This document shows positions 11,344-21,979 of a stretch of DNA of 64,000 bases, piece by piece. Below the pieces are notes generated by a model. The model made no database searches. It saw nothing but the letters and a program-made list of their open reading frames with translations, and had not been told where the DNA came from. Origin of the DNA: Costus lasius. Its lineage: Eukaryota; Streptophyta; Magnoliopsida; Zingiberales; Costaceae. The stretch spans positions 13,499,957 through 13,563,956 of the forward strand of contig CM050450.1 of assembly GCA_027563935.2 (NCBI GenBank), given 5' to 3'. Each line of letters opens with the position of its first letter. Position 1 is the stretch's first letter. Made by a program: the position numbers and the translations under genes.

Positions 11344-13360
11344 ATTATTTTGATACAATAAGTCATTCAAACTCTAGTAACGATGTTGATGTTGCCCCTC
11401 AGTTTGTAATCAAGAAGCGGGCCCAAGTAGAAAGGAAAAAGAAAGTTGAGGATCATAGGCCGGTGCTTAGTAGATGCTCATTGAATAGGCTTCACAAATT
11501 TATGAGTGAAGTAAAAGGGGGAGGTGCAATAAAGGAACAGTTACTAAGGACGTCATTTGGGCACTTATTGGAAGGGCCATCCATTCAAGTAGATATGATA
11601 GCTGTAGAGTATCTACAGTCTAGGTGGGATTGTGAGAGAAGTGGGTTTAATATTAATGAGCATTTTATCCCATTTTCTGTGAAGGATGTATCTATCATCC
11701 TTAGATTTCACCAAGAAGGAGAGTTGGTTCGATTTAGCCATGATCGACCCTGCACTCTGTTTTGTCTCTCAGAATTTATGGGCTCCCAATAAACTGAAAT
11801 GTAATAGAGAATAAATTGAGAAACATGTGCACACATGGACATATAGAAGAGGAAGAGAGATTTAGAAATTTGGCAATATTGTACATGTTTTGCTGTTTTT
11901 TGTTCAGTCATGCTAGTTTCCATTTGGATGCCGGTATTTTGGTTTTAATTGAGGATGTGACAAGATTGGTAGCATACAATTGGGCAGAAGTAGTCCACCA
12001 TTACTTGTCTACCAAGCTGACTACAAGTTTTGCAAAGAAGAAGATATCTGGTATTGGCGGATGTGCTATTATATTATGTGTAAACTCGTCTATCTTTATA
12101 GTGCTTGGGTAAATTACTTTATAATATATATATGCATTGTATATATATATCTAATATATCATTTTTGTGATGATGTATAGGTTTGGCTATATAAGCATAC
12201 ACTTATATATGCTCATTCTTCTATTACTGTTGTTTACCCACGGCTCTTCCATTGGGCTAAAGTCAAGCTTCCACGATGAAGTTCTTATTTCAAGAACTTT
12301 TCGAAGTTACATGAATCAATGGTATGCAATCATTATAATTTAAAAATTTTAATCTATAATTTTGTCTTATAATATTGTGTGCAGATTATTTTTGATCTTC
12401 AAGTGGATGATGCTGAGGCTGCTATTGTAAATAAATCAGTCTTATCATTTGTCTATATGAGTATACATACCAATTAGAATAGTATGAATTATATCCTTAT
12501 ATTTATACTAATTTTATTTTATTTTTATCGTAGATCAATGAAGATTTGGGAGACACCTATATGAGTATTATATTTTGTATTATAGTGTTCATAAACTAAC
12601 ATATGGAAGTTTTTTTGTAGATAAATAACCCACCACCACCTGAACCCATTGAAGCCACAACACAGATCAATGAAGATTTAAGAGACACCCATATGAGTAT
12701 TATAATTTGAAGAGCTTGTGTTCATAAACTAACATATGGAAGTTTTTTTTGTAGATAAATATAGAAATTGATAACCACGACCACCTGATTGAAACCACAT
12801 CACAGATCAATAAAGATTTTTGTGACACCCATGTGAGTATTATAATTTGCAGAGCTTGTGTTCATAAACTAACCTATGGATATTTTTTGTAGAGTAATGA
12901 AGAAATTAAAAGATTGAATTTAGAAATGTGTTATATTAAAACAGAAAATATGCGCTTGAAGGAACAAATAGAGATGTGGTGTGTTGAAAAAGATAACACA
13001 CGATTTGATAAAAAAAAAAAATATTGTTGAGATAGACCAGCTGAAGGTAGCCTTGAAGTTTGAAGTTGCAAGGACCTGTGTTGAAAAAGATCAGTTGCTA
13101 CCTTAGAACAAAAGATCAAGAACGCCCTTGATGAAAATGGCAAGCTTAAGACTCAAATTGAGGATTTACTAAAGGAAGCTTCAAGTAGTGATTTTGAAGC
13201 ACTCATTGGCATGGGGGTCAAACAAAGGAGCAAAAGACTTAGGAAAGAATCATGGGCAACAGTCACCCATTTACAGAAGACAAGAAAAAAAAAGATGGTC
13301 ATTGAGGTGATAGATGAAGATGTAGCTAAACCCAGTGAAATAGACGAGGTAAATTTGTAA
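11344..13360 (+). pseudogene. MULE-borne gene: plant-mobile/Ulp1-associated N-terminal-like domain plus coiled coil (decayed)
   Basis: The first coding exon starts after an AAACAG acceptor and reads DYFDTISHSN, a basic KKRAQVERKKK patch, then SRCSLNRLHKF, LRTSFGHLLEG, FSVKDVSIILRF. A second block, after a frame change near 11790, reads NLAILYMFCCFLFSH, VTRLVAYNWAEVVHHYL, GIGGCAIIL. Exons at about 12181-12280 and 12385-12426 continue with LYKHTLIYAH and FHWAKVKLP. This order is what I know from plant transposon-associated 'aminotransferase-like/plant mobile' and Ulp1-protease N-terminal regions. From 12893 the frame becomes a heptad-rich, Lys/Glu-rich coiled coil to about 13360. No peptidase domain is seen. 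Frameshifts at about 11790 and 13010 mark it as decayed. Function unknown; the family call is from memory of motif order. Confidence 0.6.
12534..12892 (+). repeat. tandemly duplicated exon-intron units in the plus-strand MULE gene
   Basis: Three copies begin after TTTTTGTAG-type acceptors (exon starts at 12534, 12621 and 12755) at intervals of 87 and 134 bases. A fourth acceptor follows at 12892. Each exon ends ATCAAT.AAGATTT...GACACC.AT, followed by a donor-like GTGAGTATTATA (mutated to ATGAGT in two copies). The intron is a repeated stretch containing GTTCATAAACTAAC.TATGGA. Coding parts read INEDLGDTY, INNPPPPEPIEA..INEDLRDTH and a third diverged copy. Confidence 0.7.
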
Positions 13361-13668
13361 AGTGCACTTTCATAATTTAGTAACTTGACATTATAGTTAT
13401 ACTAATAAGAGTACATGTCAAATATAACCATTTTTTCGCATTGCTTGTCTGAGAAATTTATTGCTTAGTAGTGGATTGAGAATAATTGAACCCCTCTTGA
13501 GACGAAATTTGTCCAGCTTGAATATATGAACCTTCATCTAATAAATGTATTACATAAGAAGAGAATATATTGATAAGAGAACCATTGATTAAAAAGCCTA
13601 TACCAAGAGATAAACATACATTGTAAGAGGGAGAAGTTCCCATCATCATGCCTGTATAAGAAAAGAAT

Positions 13669-14160
13669 GGGGATGCTTGCATTGACTAGTGGATTGATGA
13701 CACCTTAAGACATAACTTGAAACAACAATTAATTACAACTGATTCATACCAAAGCTGAATTTATGTACATAAATTTTTCATACCATCGGGTGGTGGATGT
13801 TTGCAGTGACTGGTGGCACCTGTTATCATATTGAAACAATGATTAATTACAACTGATTCATATCATAACATCAATTATGTACATAGATTTTTCATACCAT
13901 TGGGTGGTGGATGCTTGCAGCGAGTGGTGGCACCTGTTATCACATTGAAACATTAAATTATTACAACTAATTCATATCAAAGTTGAAATTATGTACATAG
14001 ATTTTTCATACCATCGGGTGGTGGATGCTTGCTGTGAGTGGTGGCATCTGTTATCACATTGAAACAACAATTAATTATAACTGATTCATATCAAAGCTGA
14101 AATTATGTATATAGATTTTTCATACCATCGGATGATGGATGCTTGCATCGAGTGGTGGAT
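13669..14160 (-). repeat. 114-bp tandem array of in-frame 36-bp microexons with their introns
   Basis: Four successive units start at 13783, 13897, 14011 and 14125 (minus-strand exon ends), with an exact 114-bp spacing. On the minus strand each full unit is ATAACAG|36-bp exon|GTATGA followed by a 78-bp intron. The exons encode PPLDASIHHPM, MPPLTASIHHPM, VPPLAASIHHPM and VPPVTANIHHPM, all phase 0, so any number can be spliced without breaking the frame. A fifth, diverged acceptor at about 13700 leads to the last exon. The first-read copy is fused to the preceding exon without an acceptor. Confidence 0.88.
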
Positions 14161-14579
14161 TTCTCATACTTGCCCTTGTTGAAGTTGCAGTTTTTTTTTT
14201 CAATCTTCGTTCAAGCACGCCCTTCTTCCTTTTCTCTTTCGGACATTTCTTCACTGCTAGTGGCTTGATACTGATATTTGAATCCATTCCTTTCTCATTA
14301 TTATCATTTGCTATCTCTTTAGGTAAGGCACCTTCAGGTAGAGTTTGAGGATCGGTACGTAATATATGTTCTATATTAATTCTGAGTTGACTAGTTGCAA
14401 TTTCAATGTGCTCAAGTGCTCTTCTAGAGTGCATACTCATTGTTGAGATAGAACACTGGTTTTGACACACTTGAGTATGCATAGATGTCAAAGCTCTCAT
14501 TACCTAATGAATCAATAGTGGGCGGGCATGTTCTGGATCTATCACCTTCCCTAGCATATTTTGTCTATCTCTTCAAAAT

Positions 14580-14700
14580 GTAGTGCTTGGGTAAATAGTT
14601 AATTTTATTGATTGTCAAAATTTTTATGATATGCATGCATAGAATTCCATTACTCTCATACATCTTACACGAGCAGCTAAGTGTAGTAGAAGAAGGGTTA
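14580..14700 (-). other. SWIM zinc finger of the FAR1-type transposase, followed by a stop
   Basis: The minus strand reads LSCSCKMYESNGILCMHIIKIL, matching CxCxnCxH. A few residues later LPKHYILKR is followed by TAG at about 14574, where relatives have Trp (LKRWTK). A single G-to-A change of TGG would give this stop. Confidence 0.75.
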
Positions 14701-16304
14701 TATTTGACATGTTCATCTCTGGCATGATTTGGCGGAAATATCTTATATATGCTTTCATACCCATCTGAGCCAATGCATTCAACAAGACAATCTACATGCT
14801 TTTCAAATTACTGTGCAAACTCCTTATATATTTTTCTGGTATAAATTGTAGTTGCCTCTTTACACATGTTACCAAAAATACGAACTAGTGTGTTGTTTCT
14901 AGTCTTGAAATCAGCCTTGATTTCCTTCTCCCAAAAGAATTTTAGTGTCATGTCATACTCTTCCAAAAACTCAAATAGACCAGATCTTTTCTTAAAGAAT
15001 CTCTTGAAGTGGAACTTCATACTTTCACTTCGCTGGGTTGTTGACATATCTGCACAAAATGTCTCAGTTCTATAGCAGGTAGCCCACTTTTCCCGTATTT
15101 TATAAAAATTAATCATTCATTGATGTTCATGTAGTTTGTACTTATTTAATAGATCAATCCACATTTTCTCAAAAGTAGCCACACTAGAACGCTCATATAT
15201 GCAATGCTTTAGATCTGACTTAAAAGCAGTACTTCCATGAATGACATGAGAAAGATATGTTGTAGCATTGTTAAAAATATGCCATAAACATAAGCGATGA
15301 GCAGTATTAGGCATTACCATCTGTATTGCTTGAGCGATTGCAGCCGATTGATCTGTAAAAATTGTAACAGGATGACGGCTGGACATCGCTTGCAAAAAGG
15401 TCTCAAAAAGCCAAACAAAAGATTCAGCAGACTCATCATACAGTAATGTCGCACCAAATATAATAGTTTGCTTATGATGATTTAGACCAACAATTGGTGC
15501 AAATGGCATGTCATGTTTGATTTGTTTGAAACGTAGTGTCAAAACATATAACATCACTAAAATACTAAAAATCTATAATCGATCTTCCATCAGCCCAAAA
15601 AAAAATGAATAATCTCTCCTCATTCAACAGCTTCAATAGCATAAAAAAATGAGGGATCTTCTGCTCGTCTCTCTTTTAAATATTTGAGAATACCCCAGGT
15701 TTTCTTCCCATTCAATATTTTTCTTCTACCTCTTTGAATGTAATTAGTACTAACATCCCTTGTAAAACCAACTTCATTATCAATTGCACCAGAGTTAAAA
15801 TAATTGAATACATGATGGACTTTAATGTAGAATTTGTCATCTGATCTATTAAAGCATGTTGGTGGGGTAATATTTTTCTATGTGATATCAGCATGTGCCT
15901 TTTATTTGGACTTGTCATGGGATAGTTATGCTCTAGTTCTACTTTCGATATTGTCCACACATTATTCCTATCAATTTTAAATTTGACCTGAGCCATACAG
16001 TTTGTTCGGGTCTCTGGATGTGGATTTTTAGGAACATGACCTTTGCGAGGTTGTTTAACCCCTTGCTTGCTACAACATAACTTTCGAAATTTCAATGTAC
16101 CATCCTTTCTATATTCTATATGATACTTTTTAATACTAAATCCTATTTTTTTTTAGCAAACTCATTATAAAACTCATAAACTTTTTCTTCATCATTAAAA
16201 GTCATACCAACGGCTGGAATTGGAGATGCAAACAAACTTTCAGATTCCTCACTTTTCATAGATGCAAACAAACTTTCAGATTCCTCACTTTTCATAAATG
16301 TATG

Positions 16305-18124
16305 TGTTGTGTCCGCAAGTGCATGGATACTCGAAGTAATAAAAGATATCGAATCCATTGGGACCTACGTGCTAAGTACCAAATAGTTATGTTCTCACTA
16401 GCTAAGCGATCGATGTAAGATGGTGTTAAATAGAACGAAAATAGCGAATACTGTTGTAGAAGATCGGAGAGAGAAAATTGGGACTAAGGTTTCATCACTT
16501 TTTAATTTTCATGACTAGACATAATAAAGATTTTATTAATTATTCAAATCATGATAAAGAATAATTTACTTATAAAGAAATTATCTTGCTCTCGCGACAA
16601 CAATTTACACGGAATAGCCTTCACTCTCGTGACTTGCTGCTCAGTGTTAAATAAAAGTAACCAGACAAAGAAAATTAAAATCACGTCTCGGTCCATATTT
16701 AACTCTCAAAGTCTACTTCTCAAGTAAAATTAAATACCCTCGTATCTTAATTTCACTGGTTTTGTCTAAGGGGTTCTAATAGTCAAAATCACCTCTCAGT
16801 CCATATTATCATGTCTGAAACAATGAAATCAAAACTCACATGTAAAATAAGCATCATAAATTAGGGTTATAGAACTTAGCTATTCTCATAATCTAGGTTT
16901 CTAGATTTAATCTAAGAGTTCTAAGTTTGTAAATCATCTCTCGGTCTATATTACAAACCCTAAAACATGCAAATAATAATTTCAAAGTAAATAAATCACA
17001 GAGGCAAAATTATCATTAAAAGAATAACCATTAGTGTAAGAATTATTCAGTCATTACATAATTAAAAAGGAGTAATTATTCAGTCATTACAGAATTAAAA
17101 AGGGATTACTCCCTAAGTCTCAAAGAAAAGAATTACGCTACCAAAGTCATAAGAACACAATAAATATTCAGAATTCAAAAAAAAGAGAAAGCAAGGGTTT
17201 ACTGTAATCACAGGGGTGTAAAAAAAATCACAGCCCCGTGATTTTGGAAATTTTCGGGCTGCTATAATACTGGTACAGTACTGCTACAATAAATCACGAT
17301 TTTCCCTTCCACTCGAATTTTATTTTGCTTATTTCTGCCTCGATCGAACTCCTTTCGATCTGAAATTTCTGGTATATTTTCTCCTCCCTTGGGCGAAGCT
17401 CTCCTGAAAATTTTGTGGCCAGAGGTGGCCTCTATGCCTTTCGGCGAGAGGTCGAGTCCTAGTGGCGCCCTTGTCGATTTCTCCCTCGATTGGTGATGAA
17501 ATTGGATGATTTTTATCATGAAATCTTCTCCTCCTTTTATAGAACGATCCCATATTTTCAGATTTTGAAATGGTGCCCTAGATCTCCTCAATTTAGCTTC
17601 AAAAATTTTGGAAATGGGAGGCGGCAACAGAAGACTCGGGCAACAGTGATTTTTAAGAATTACGATGCGTGGAAATTTTTAGGGCACTGCCGTAATTTCG
17701 TCTGTGAAAAATTTCAATGAAATTATGGCCCATAAAAATTATCACGGCAGTGCTGTAATTTTTTCTGTGTAAAATCTCTAGGAAATTACGGCCGTAATTT
17801 TTATTAGGGCAGGGGTGTATTTTGGGTAGAAAATTATGGCCGTGAAAATAATTACAGTAGGGGTGTAATTTTTAAATTATCTCCTATTTACATGAAAATT
17901 CACGGGCAGTTTTGTCTCGACGTCTGGAATCCAGTTGTGCACTCAGATCTTTCAAAATCCATCAAAATTATGCTTTTTTTTAACTAAAATTGATTAAAAA
18001 CGAGAAGAAGTGTAGATTCTGAAATATTTGACAAATAAGACTTAAAAACAAGCAAAAGAGCATGAATATAACTCAAAAAAATACACAATTAATATAAAAT
18101 ATACTATGAATTTTTGAGTCATCA
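16305..18124 (-). mobile_element. solo LTR (1.82 kb) inserted in the transposase gene
   Basis: The segment begins and ends TG...CA (minus strand TGATGACTC...GGACACAACA). It is flanked by an exact 5-bp direct repeat GTATG at 16300-16304 and 18125-18129. Removing it with one repeat copy restores an open minus-strand exon that reads KMEAHTFMKSEES across the joint. The interior holds repeated ATTACGGCCGTAAT-type palindromes and no coding domains. It belongs to the same family as 37374-39177: same length class, similar ends and the same 'TCGAA.CCA..GGGAC' block near the 3' end. Confidence 0.86.
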
Positions 18125-18306
18125 GTATGTGCTTCCATTTTAGGAACTTCTGGTTTTATATTTTTAGGGTCATATTCAGGTAGCTCTGTTGGTTCTAATG
18201 ATATATGATGCTCACTATATGATGCTGATATGTATTTTTCATCACTAGATGATGACCACCCAAACATCTTACGAACACTTGTCACCTTATTTTTACCCTT
18301 CTCCAT

Positions 18307-19185
18307 GCTGATCTAGATATAACTATACATAAATATATAAAGATTACACGATTGTAGCAATGCAATAAACAAATACATCAATTTCTAATTTAGACTATCT
18401 TGTTAGCATGCAATACACAACTCAACAAAAACCAAAGCAAACACATTAAGCCTTGAACATAACTCAACAAAACCAAAGCAAACACACTAAGCATTAACAA
18501 ACCATAAACCATTTTTCGTAAAATACCCTAAATATGTTGAAAGTTGTAATTCAATATTTAAGTACGTTTTTCATTTAACTGTTAGGCCATACTCATTCCC
18601 AAAATCAGACTAACCTTCATCTTATATATACTAAGTGCTAAGTTTAAGTCCATCTCTAGTTAAGATTATAATTATGCCAATGGACCTAAATTTCATACCA
18701 CCAACAGATGAAACTCATCAACAAGAATTATACCCCTCATATTTGATCAATAATTAGAAGGAAAAGTTCCACTACTGAATCAACAACCGAATCATTCCAA
18801 CAGAAAAGAAAATTATAAATAACGCACATGTAATAGTGAGAATAACTTAACAGGCTAATTAAAAAATAATCCCAAAATAACCTCACAGAAAAGCTTCCTT
18901 CTCCTCCTCTAGCAGCCGGCAATCTAGGCATCGCCAGCCACCTCCACGGTGCAGAAGCTCACTACTCTTTTCCACTCGATCTTGCCCGAGTGGACAACGC
19001 TCGGAATCCCTTGTTCTTTGAACGGTTGACGACGGAGACAGAGACAGAGAGGGAGAGGGTGTTTTGATCGCTAGAGATGGAGAGGGCATTTTGATTGCCG
19101 GAAATCGCCTCGATGATGGGTGAATGGGAGCGGGAGAAAATTTTCTCTCCTGATGGAAAGAGCGGGGCGGTAGAACTCAAATATT
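18307..19185 (-). other. 5' leader region of the FAR1-type gene
   Basis: Between the right TIR and the first coding exon. A CT-rich minus-strand stretch (19180-18890) resembles a transcribed leader and mirrors the leader next to the left TIR; the rest is AT-rich and probably an intron. Confidence 0.45.
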
Positions 19186-19437
19186 TACCCTAAGGGCTTT
19201 GATAACAAACGGAAACGTTGACCATCAGTTATATTTTTCATATACGTTGACAAAATATCAGGTAAGTTAACTTCGTGTGCGTTGACTATTTACGTGTAAT
19301 GGACTTTGCGTCAAGATTCGTGTCTGAAACAACGTGCGTCCCAGCTGCGATCACGCGCAGAAGGGGCCCTCCATGGAAAATTTTTTTCCTTGGAAAGTAT
19401 ATGTGGGCCATGTCTTTTGTGCATTGGGTGAAAGCCG
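19186..19437 (-). repeat. MULE right terminal inverted repeat
   Basis: Reverse complement of 9854-10099, with conserved blocks in the same order. Confidence 0.85.
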
Positions 19438-19544
19438 ACAACCAGACACCATATATTGTTTTATCCCTTTTTTCCTTTTATGCAAGAAGGAAAATAAAAA
19501 GAAAAATATGAAAAAAAATTATATATATATATATATATTCTTAT

Positions 19545-19918
19545 TAAGAGACTATTTGGCCCTGCTTTGAAGCTAATTTTAAGCAGCTTTTAAGTAGAAA
19601 GCATTTAAAAAACAAAAGTAGAAGTTGGGAAAATTATAATTTAATGCTTTTGCAGTTTCAACTTTTTAAAAAAGTTACATAATTTTATTTAAAATTTTAG
19701 GTTTTATTATTTAAAATAATTTAAAATTATAACACTAAAGGAAACTGAAAATATATTATTATTTTAAATAATTTTAAATAATATATTTATTTATTATTTT
19801 AAATTTTGATAGTACTTAAAAAGTTATTAATTAAATATCTTATAAATTTTAACAATACAGCATAATATAATACAACACAATTATAAAACTATTAACAACG
19901 GACCAAATAAACCCTAAG
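19545..19918. mobile_element. MITE-like element beside the MULE
   Basis: The start TTAAGAGACTATTTGGCC and the reverse complement of the end (CTTAGGGTTTATTTGGTCC) are similar, and the core is AT-rich. Possible 3-bp TTA/TAA ends point to a Tourist-like (PIF/Harbinger) MITE. The exact ends are uncertain. Confidence 0.45.
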
Positions 19919-21860
19919 TAGGAAGAAAAAAAAGATAAAAATGCCCAATGAAAATGCACTAAGATGCCGCTATTCACACATTGAGCTCGCATTCACTAGT
20001 GTTAGGCCTGCAGGCTGAGTATTGGGCGCGGCCCAATTTCAGTCTAAAGCCCACATCAGCTTGAACTAACCTAGACGGGTTAGTGGACAAAAGAAATCAG
20101 GCGACGCCCGATTGGATTTGTTTTGAACAAACGAATTCGTTCCGTTCAACGCGGGATGGGCGGTTGATGAGGCGTGTCAGCGAGGCAGGTAATTGGCTCG
20201 AAGACCGAGGCAAAAGAAAGGAGGAAAAAATGACGACGGGCATCATTTGGAGGGTATGAAGGTTTTTTTTCTTTCGTTCAAATGCCATTCCTTTGCTCTC
20301 ACTTGATTTTCCTCCTGACTCTCCTCTCTGGCGCCGACGACATCGTCGGTCGTCTCCTCAAAGCTCTCAACGCATGACCGGTGGTGTGGGTGGGAGGTTC
20401 GGTTCGTGTCGAGCTCCTTGATCTATCAGTTGCTACCATTGTGTCCATCGTCTCCCTCTAGAAGGCGCAGCCTACATCAACGTCATCGACTTGAAGGAGC
20501 AGGCAGAGAGCAGAGGTAACCTCTGTAGGAAATGGCTCCCCTCTGCCCTTCGTCTCGGCCCTTCGCTCTAGCCGACGATGCCGTTTTCTTTTTGTGCTCT
20601 ACATCGGTATGTGTGTGATGGCCGTGGCGTGCTCCCCGGCGAGCCCTTCCTCCCCTTCTCTTTTCAAGTTCTGGCTCGCCTGTGCGCGAGAAATCCTGGG
20701 CCCGGCTCGCCTGCGTGCGGGTTCGCCGTCCGGCGTTTGCCTCCGCCTGCGTGCGGACTACCTTCTTCTCTCTCATGCCTCTCCGGCGGTCAAAGGCTTC
20801 TGTTTTCTAACCCTGCTCTGACGCCCGTACCTCGTCACGAAGACTCCTTCTGCTTCTCGGTGGTCCCGCAACTTTTTAGCCATCCTGGCTCGAAGGCTTT
20901 GCGTGAGGTTTTCCGCGTCGTCGCCCCTCGGTATCTCGCCGCCTTCTGCTCGTTAACCACCGTCATCCGGCCCCCGTCTTCGTCATTCGCTTCTCCAGGC
21001 GTAGACGCCCGCCGACCACCCTTCTTCTCAGTTGGCATTCACACACCCCTTTCGTTCCCGCGTCGTAAGCAGAGGCGGCTCCGCCCCTCTTGGGTTACAC
21101 AACTTGGGTTCCTTTCGGATAATGACCATTTTGGTCTCCCCTGTTCCAGCGTGCGACGCCAAGAGTGGGACAATCCGTTGATGTTAGTCGTTGGTCGTCC
21201 GTTCAATGTGAAGACGTGTTGAATCCTCAGTCTAAGGTTTCTGGCCATATGTTCGCGTTTGACTTGGAGTACGAACTCGTCACCCATAATGTACGTGACG
21301 TTGTGATGTTCTGCGACGTCCTCGACGCTGACATTTCAGTTGACGCATTTGTGCTTTTGGTGGACCCTGTCCGACGTAGTCAGTTCCGGGTGAGTCTACC
21401 GGGTTTGGGCGAATCAGGTCCGGCTCAACGACTCTGGTCTCCGGTAGTCTACCGGGGTTGGGACGACAAAGATCCATGTCGAGTCCCTGGTTTGGCTGGG
21501 ATCCGATTCGAGGAATTATTCCTGCCGGTCGCACCCAATCTCATGGTGTTGACCGTGGTGTCCCTGTGTGGGCGTGTATGGACTCTGAGTCAAATGTTAA
21601 CTCATATGTATTTTGATTAAAAATTTATTAACTAGGGCATAAGAGCTCTAGCATCAACGTACCCTTGAGCTAATCCACTATTCGTCTTGCTCTCACCATT
21701 GGCCACCTCACCCTCATTGTCATCTACAAGAGCCCGGGCTCGCCCTTGCCACAGTCCGAGTTGTCTGCTACCATCCGCCTACCCACGCCAAGCACCCTCG
21801 TTGCCATCCTCGTATTCTTTCCTTTACTTCCTCCCTCGTATTAAACAGTCTTATTAGTGA
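19919..21860. other. GC-rich unassigned stretch upstream of MAGO
   Basis: From about 20250 to 21600 the sequence is markedly GC- and CpG-rich, with long open frames on both strands (for example plus 20578-21222 and 21165-21620). None shows a motif I recognise, and overlapping frames are expected at this composition. It could be a leader or promoter region, a pseudogene or an unclassified repeat. I assign no product. Confidence 0.4.
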
Positions 21861-21887
21861 TTAATAAATATAATATGAGGATTCTGT

Positions 21888-21923
21888 CACGTGAAAAACA
21901 CGTGCAAGTTTGGTGATATAAAT
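21888..21923 (+). promoter_or_regulatory. MAGO core promoter: two G-boxes and a TATA box
   Basis: CACGTG occurs at 21888-21893 and again at 21899-21904 (11-bp spacing, about one helical turn). A TATAAAT follows at 21917-21923, about 57 bp before the start codon. CACGTG is the core recognised by plant bZIP and bHLH factors. The arrangement is seen directly; its use is inferred. Confidence 0.55.
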
Positions 21924-21979
21924 GAGGGTTTCGTCGATACCCAAACGAGGGGGAGATAGAAGCGGCGGTTGGAACAGCA

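Larger units (their letters stand above)
13458..18306 (-). pseudogene. FAR1/FHY3-type MULE transposase gene, decayed and split by a solo LTR
   Basis: Read on the minus strand. An acidic, Ser-rich N-terminus (18306-18125, MEKGKNKVTS...PKMEAHT) is interrupted by a solo LTR and resumes at 16304 with FMKSEESESLFAS, whose 12-residue unit is duplicated. A FAR1 DNA-binding domain follows (about 16190-15880), in which the usual HNH zinc ligand reads HNY. The MULE transposase domain comes next (about 15720-15117): FFWADGRS, DVICFDTTF (first catalytic Asp), PFAPIVGLNHH, TDQSAAIAQAI (second Asp) and CLWHI. Then come REKWATCYRTETFCADMSTTQRSESMN-type sequence near 15080, a SWIM zinc finger (SCSCKMYESNGILCMH, about 14665-14625), a basic tail, the 36-bp microexon array and a last exon QASPFFSYTGMMMG to 13458. 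Breaks include stops near 15119 and 14574 (a conserved Trp position) and a frameshift near 15515. The family transposes MULEs and gave rise to the FHY3/FAR1 light-signalling factors. Confidence 0.85.
9854..19437. mobile_element. Mutator-like element (MULE) with about 250-bp TIRs and two convergent genes
   Basis: The left end (9854-10099) and right end (19186-19437) are long diverged inverted repeats. Shared blocks in order are CGGCTTT, AGGAAAAAA.TTTTCC.TGGAGGG, GCGTGATC, TTTCAGA.ACGAATCTT, CAAAGTCCATTA.ACGTAAATAGTCAA (two short blocks), GCACACGAAGTTAACTTAC and GGTCAACGTT-like. Between them a plus-strand gene (to about 13360) and a minus-strand FAR1-type transposase gene (to about 13458) converge, each starting in a CT-rich leader next to its TIR. 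The element is about 9.6 kb including a 1.8-kb solo LTR insertion. The exact outer ends and a 9-11-bp target duplication could not be resolved. Both genes are decayed, so the element is probably dead. Confidence 0.83.

Noticed and set aside
11463..12112. Host gene unrelated to the MULE
   Set aside because: It lies between the TIRs, is multi-exon with frameshifts, and ends against the convergent transposase gene, so it is better treated as element-borne.
13669..14160. 114-bp regular array as a CRISPR or satellite array
   Set aside because: Spacing is regular, but there are no unique spacers, the host is a plant, and each unit has splice sites and an in-frame exon continuous with the transposase gene.
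20578..21222. 214-codon plus-strand open frame as a gene
   Set aside because: No recognisable domain, overlapping frames on both strands and high GC. I kept it only as part of an unassigned GC-rich region.
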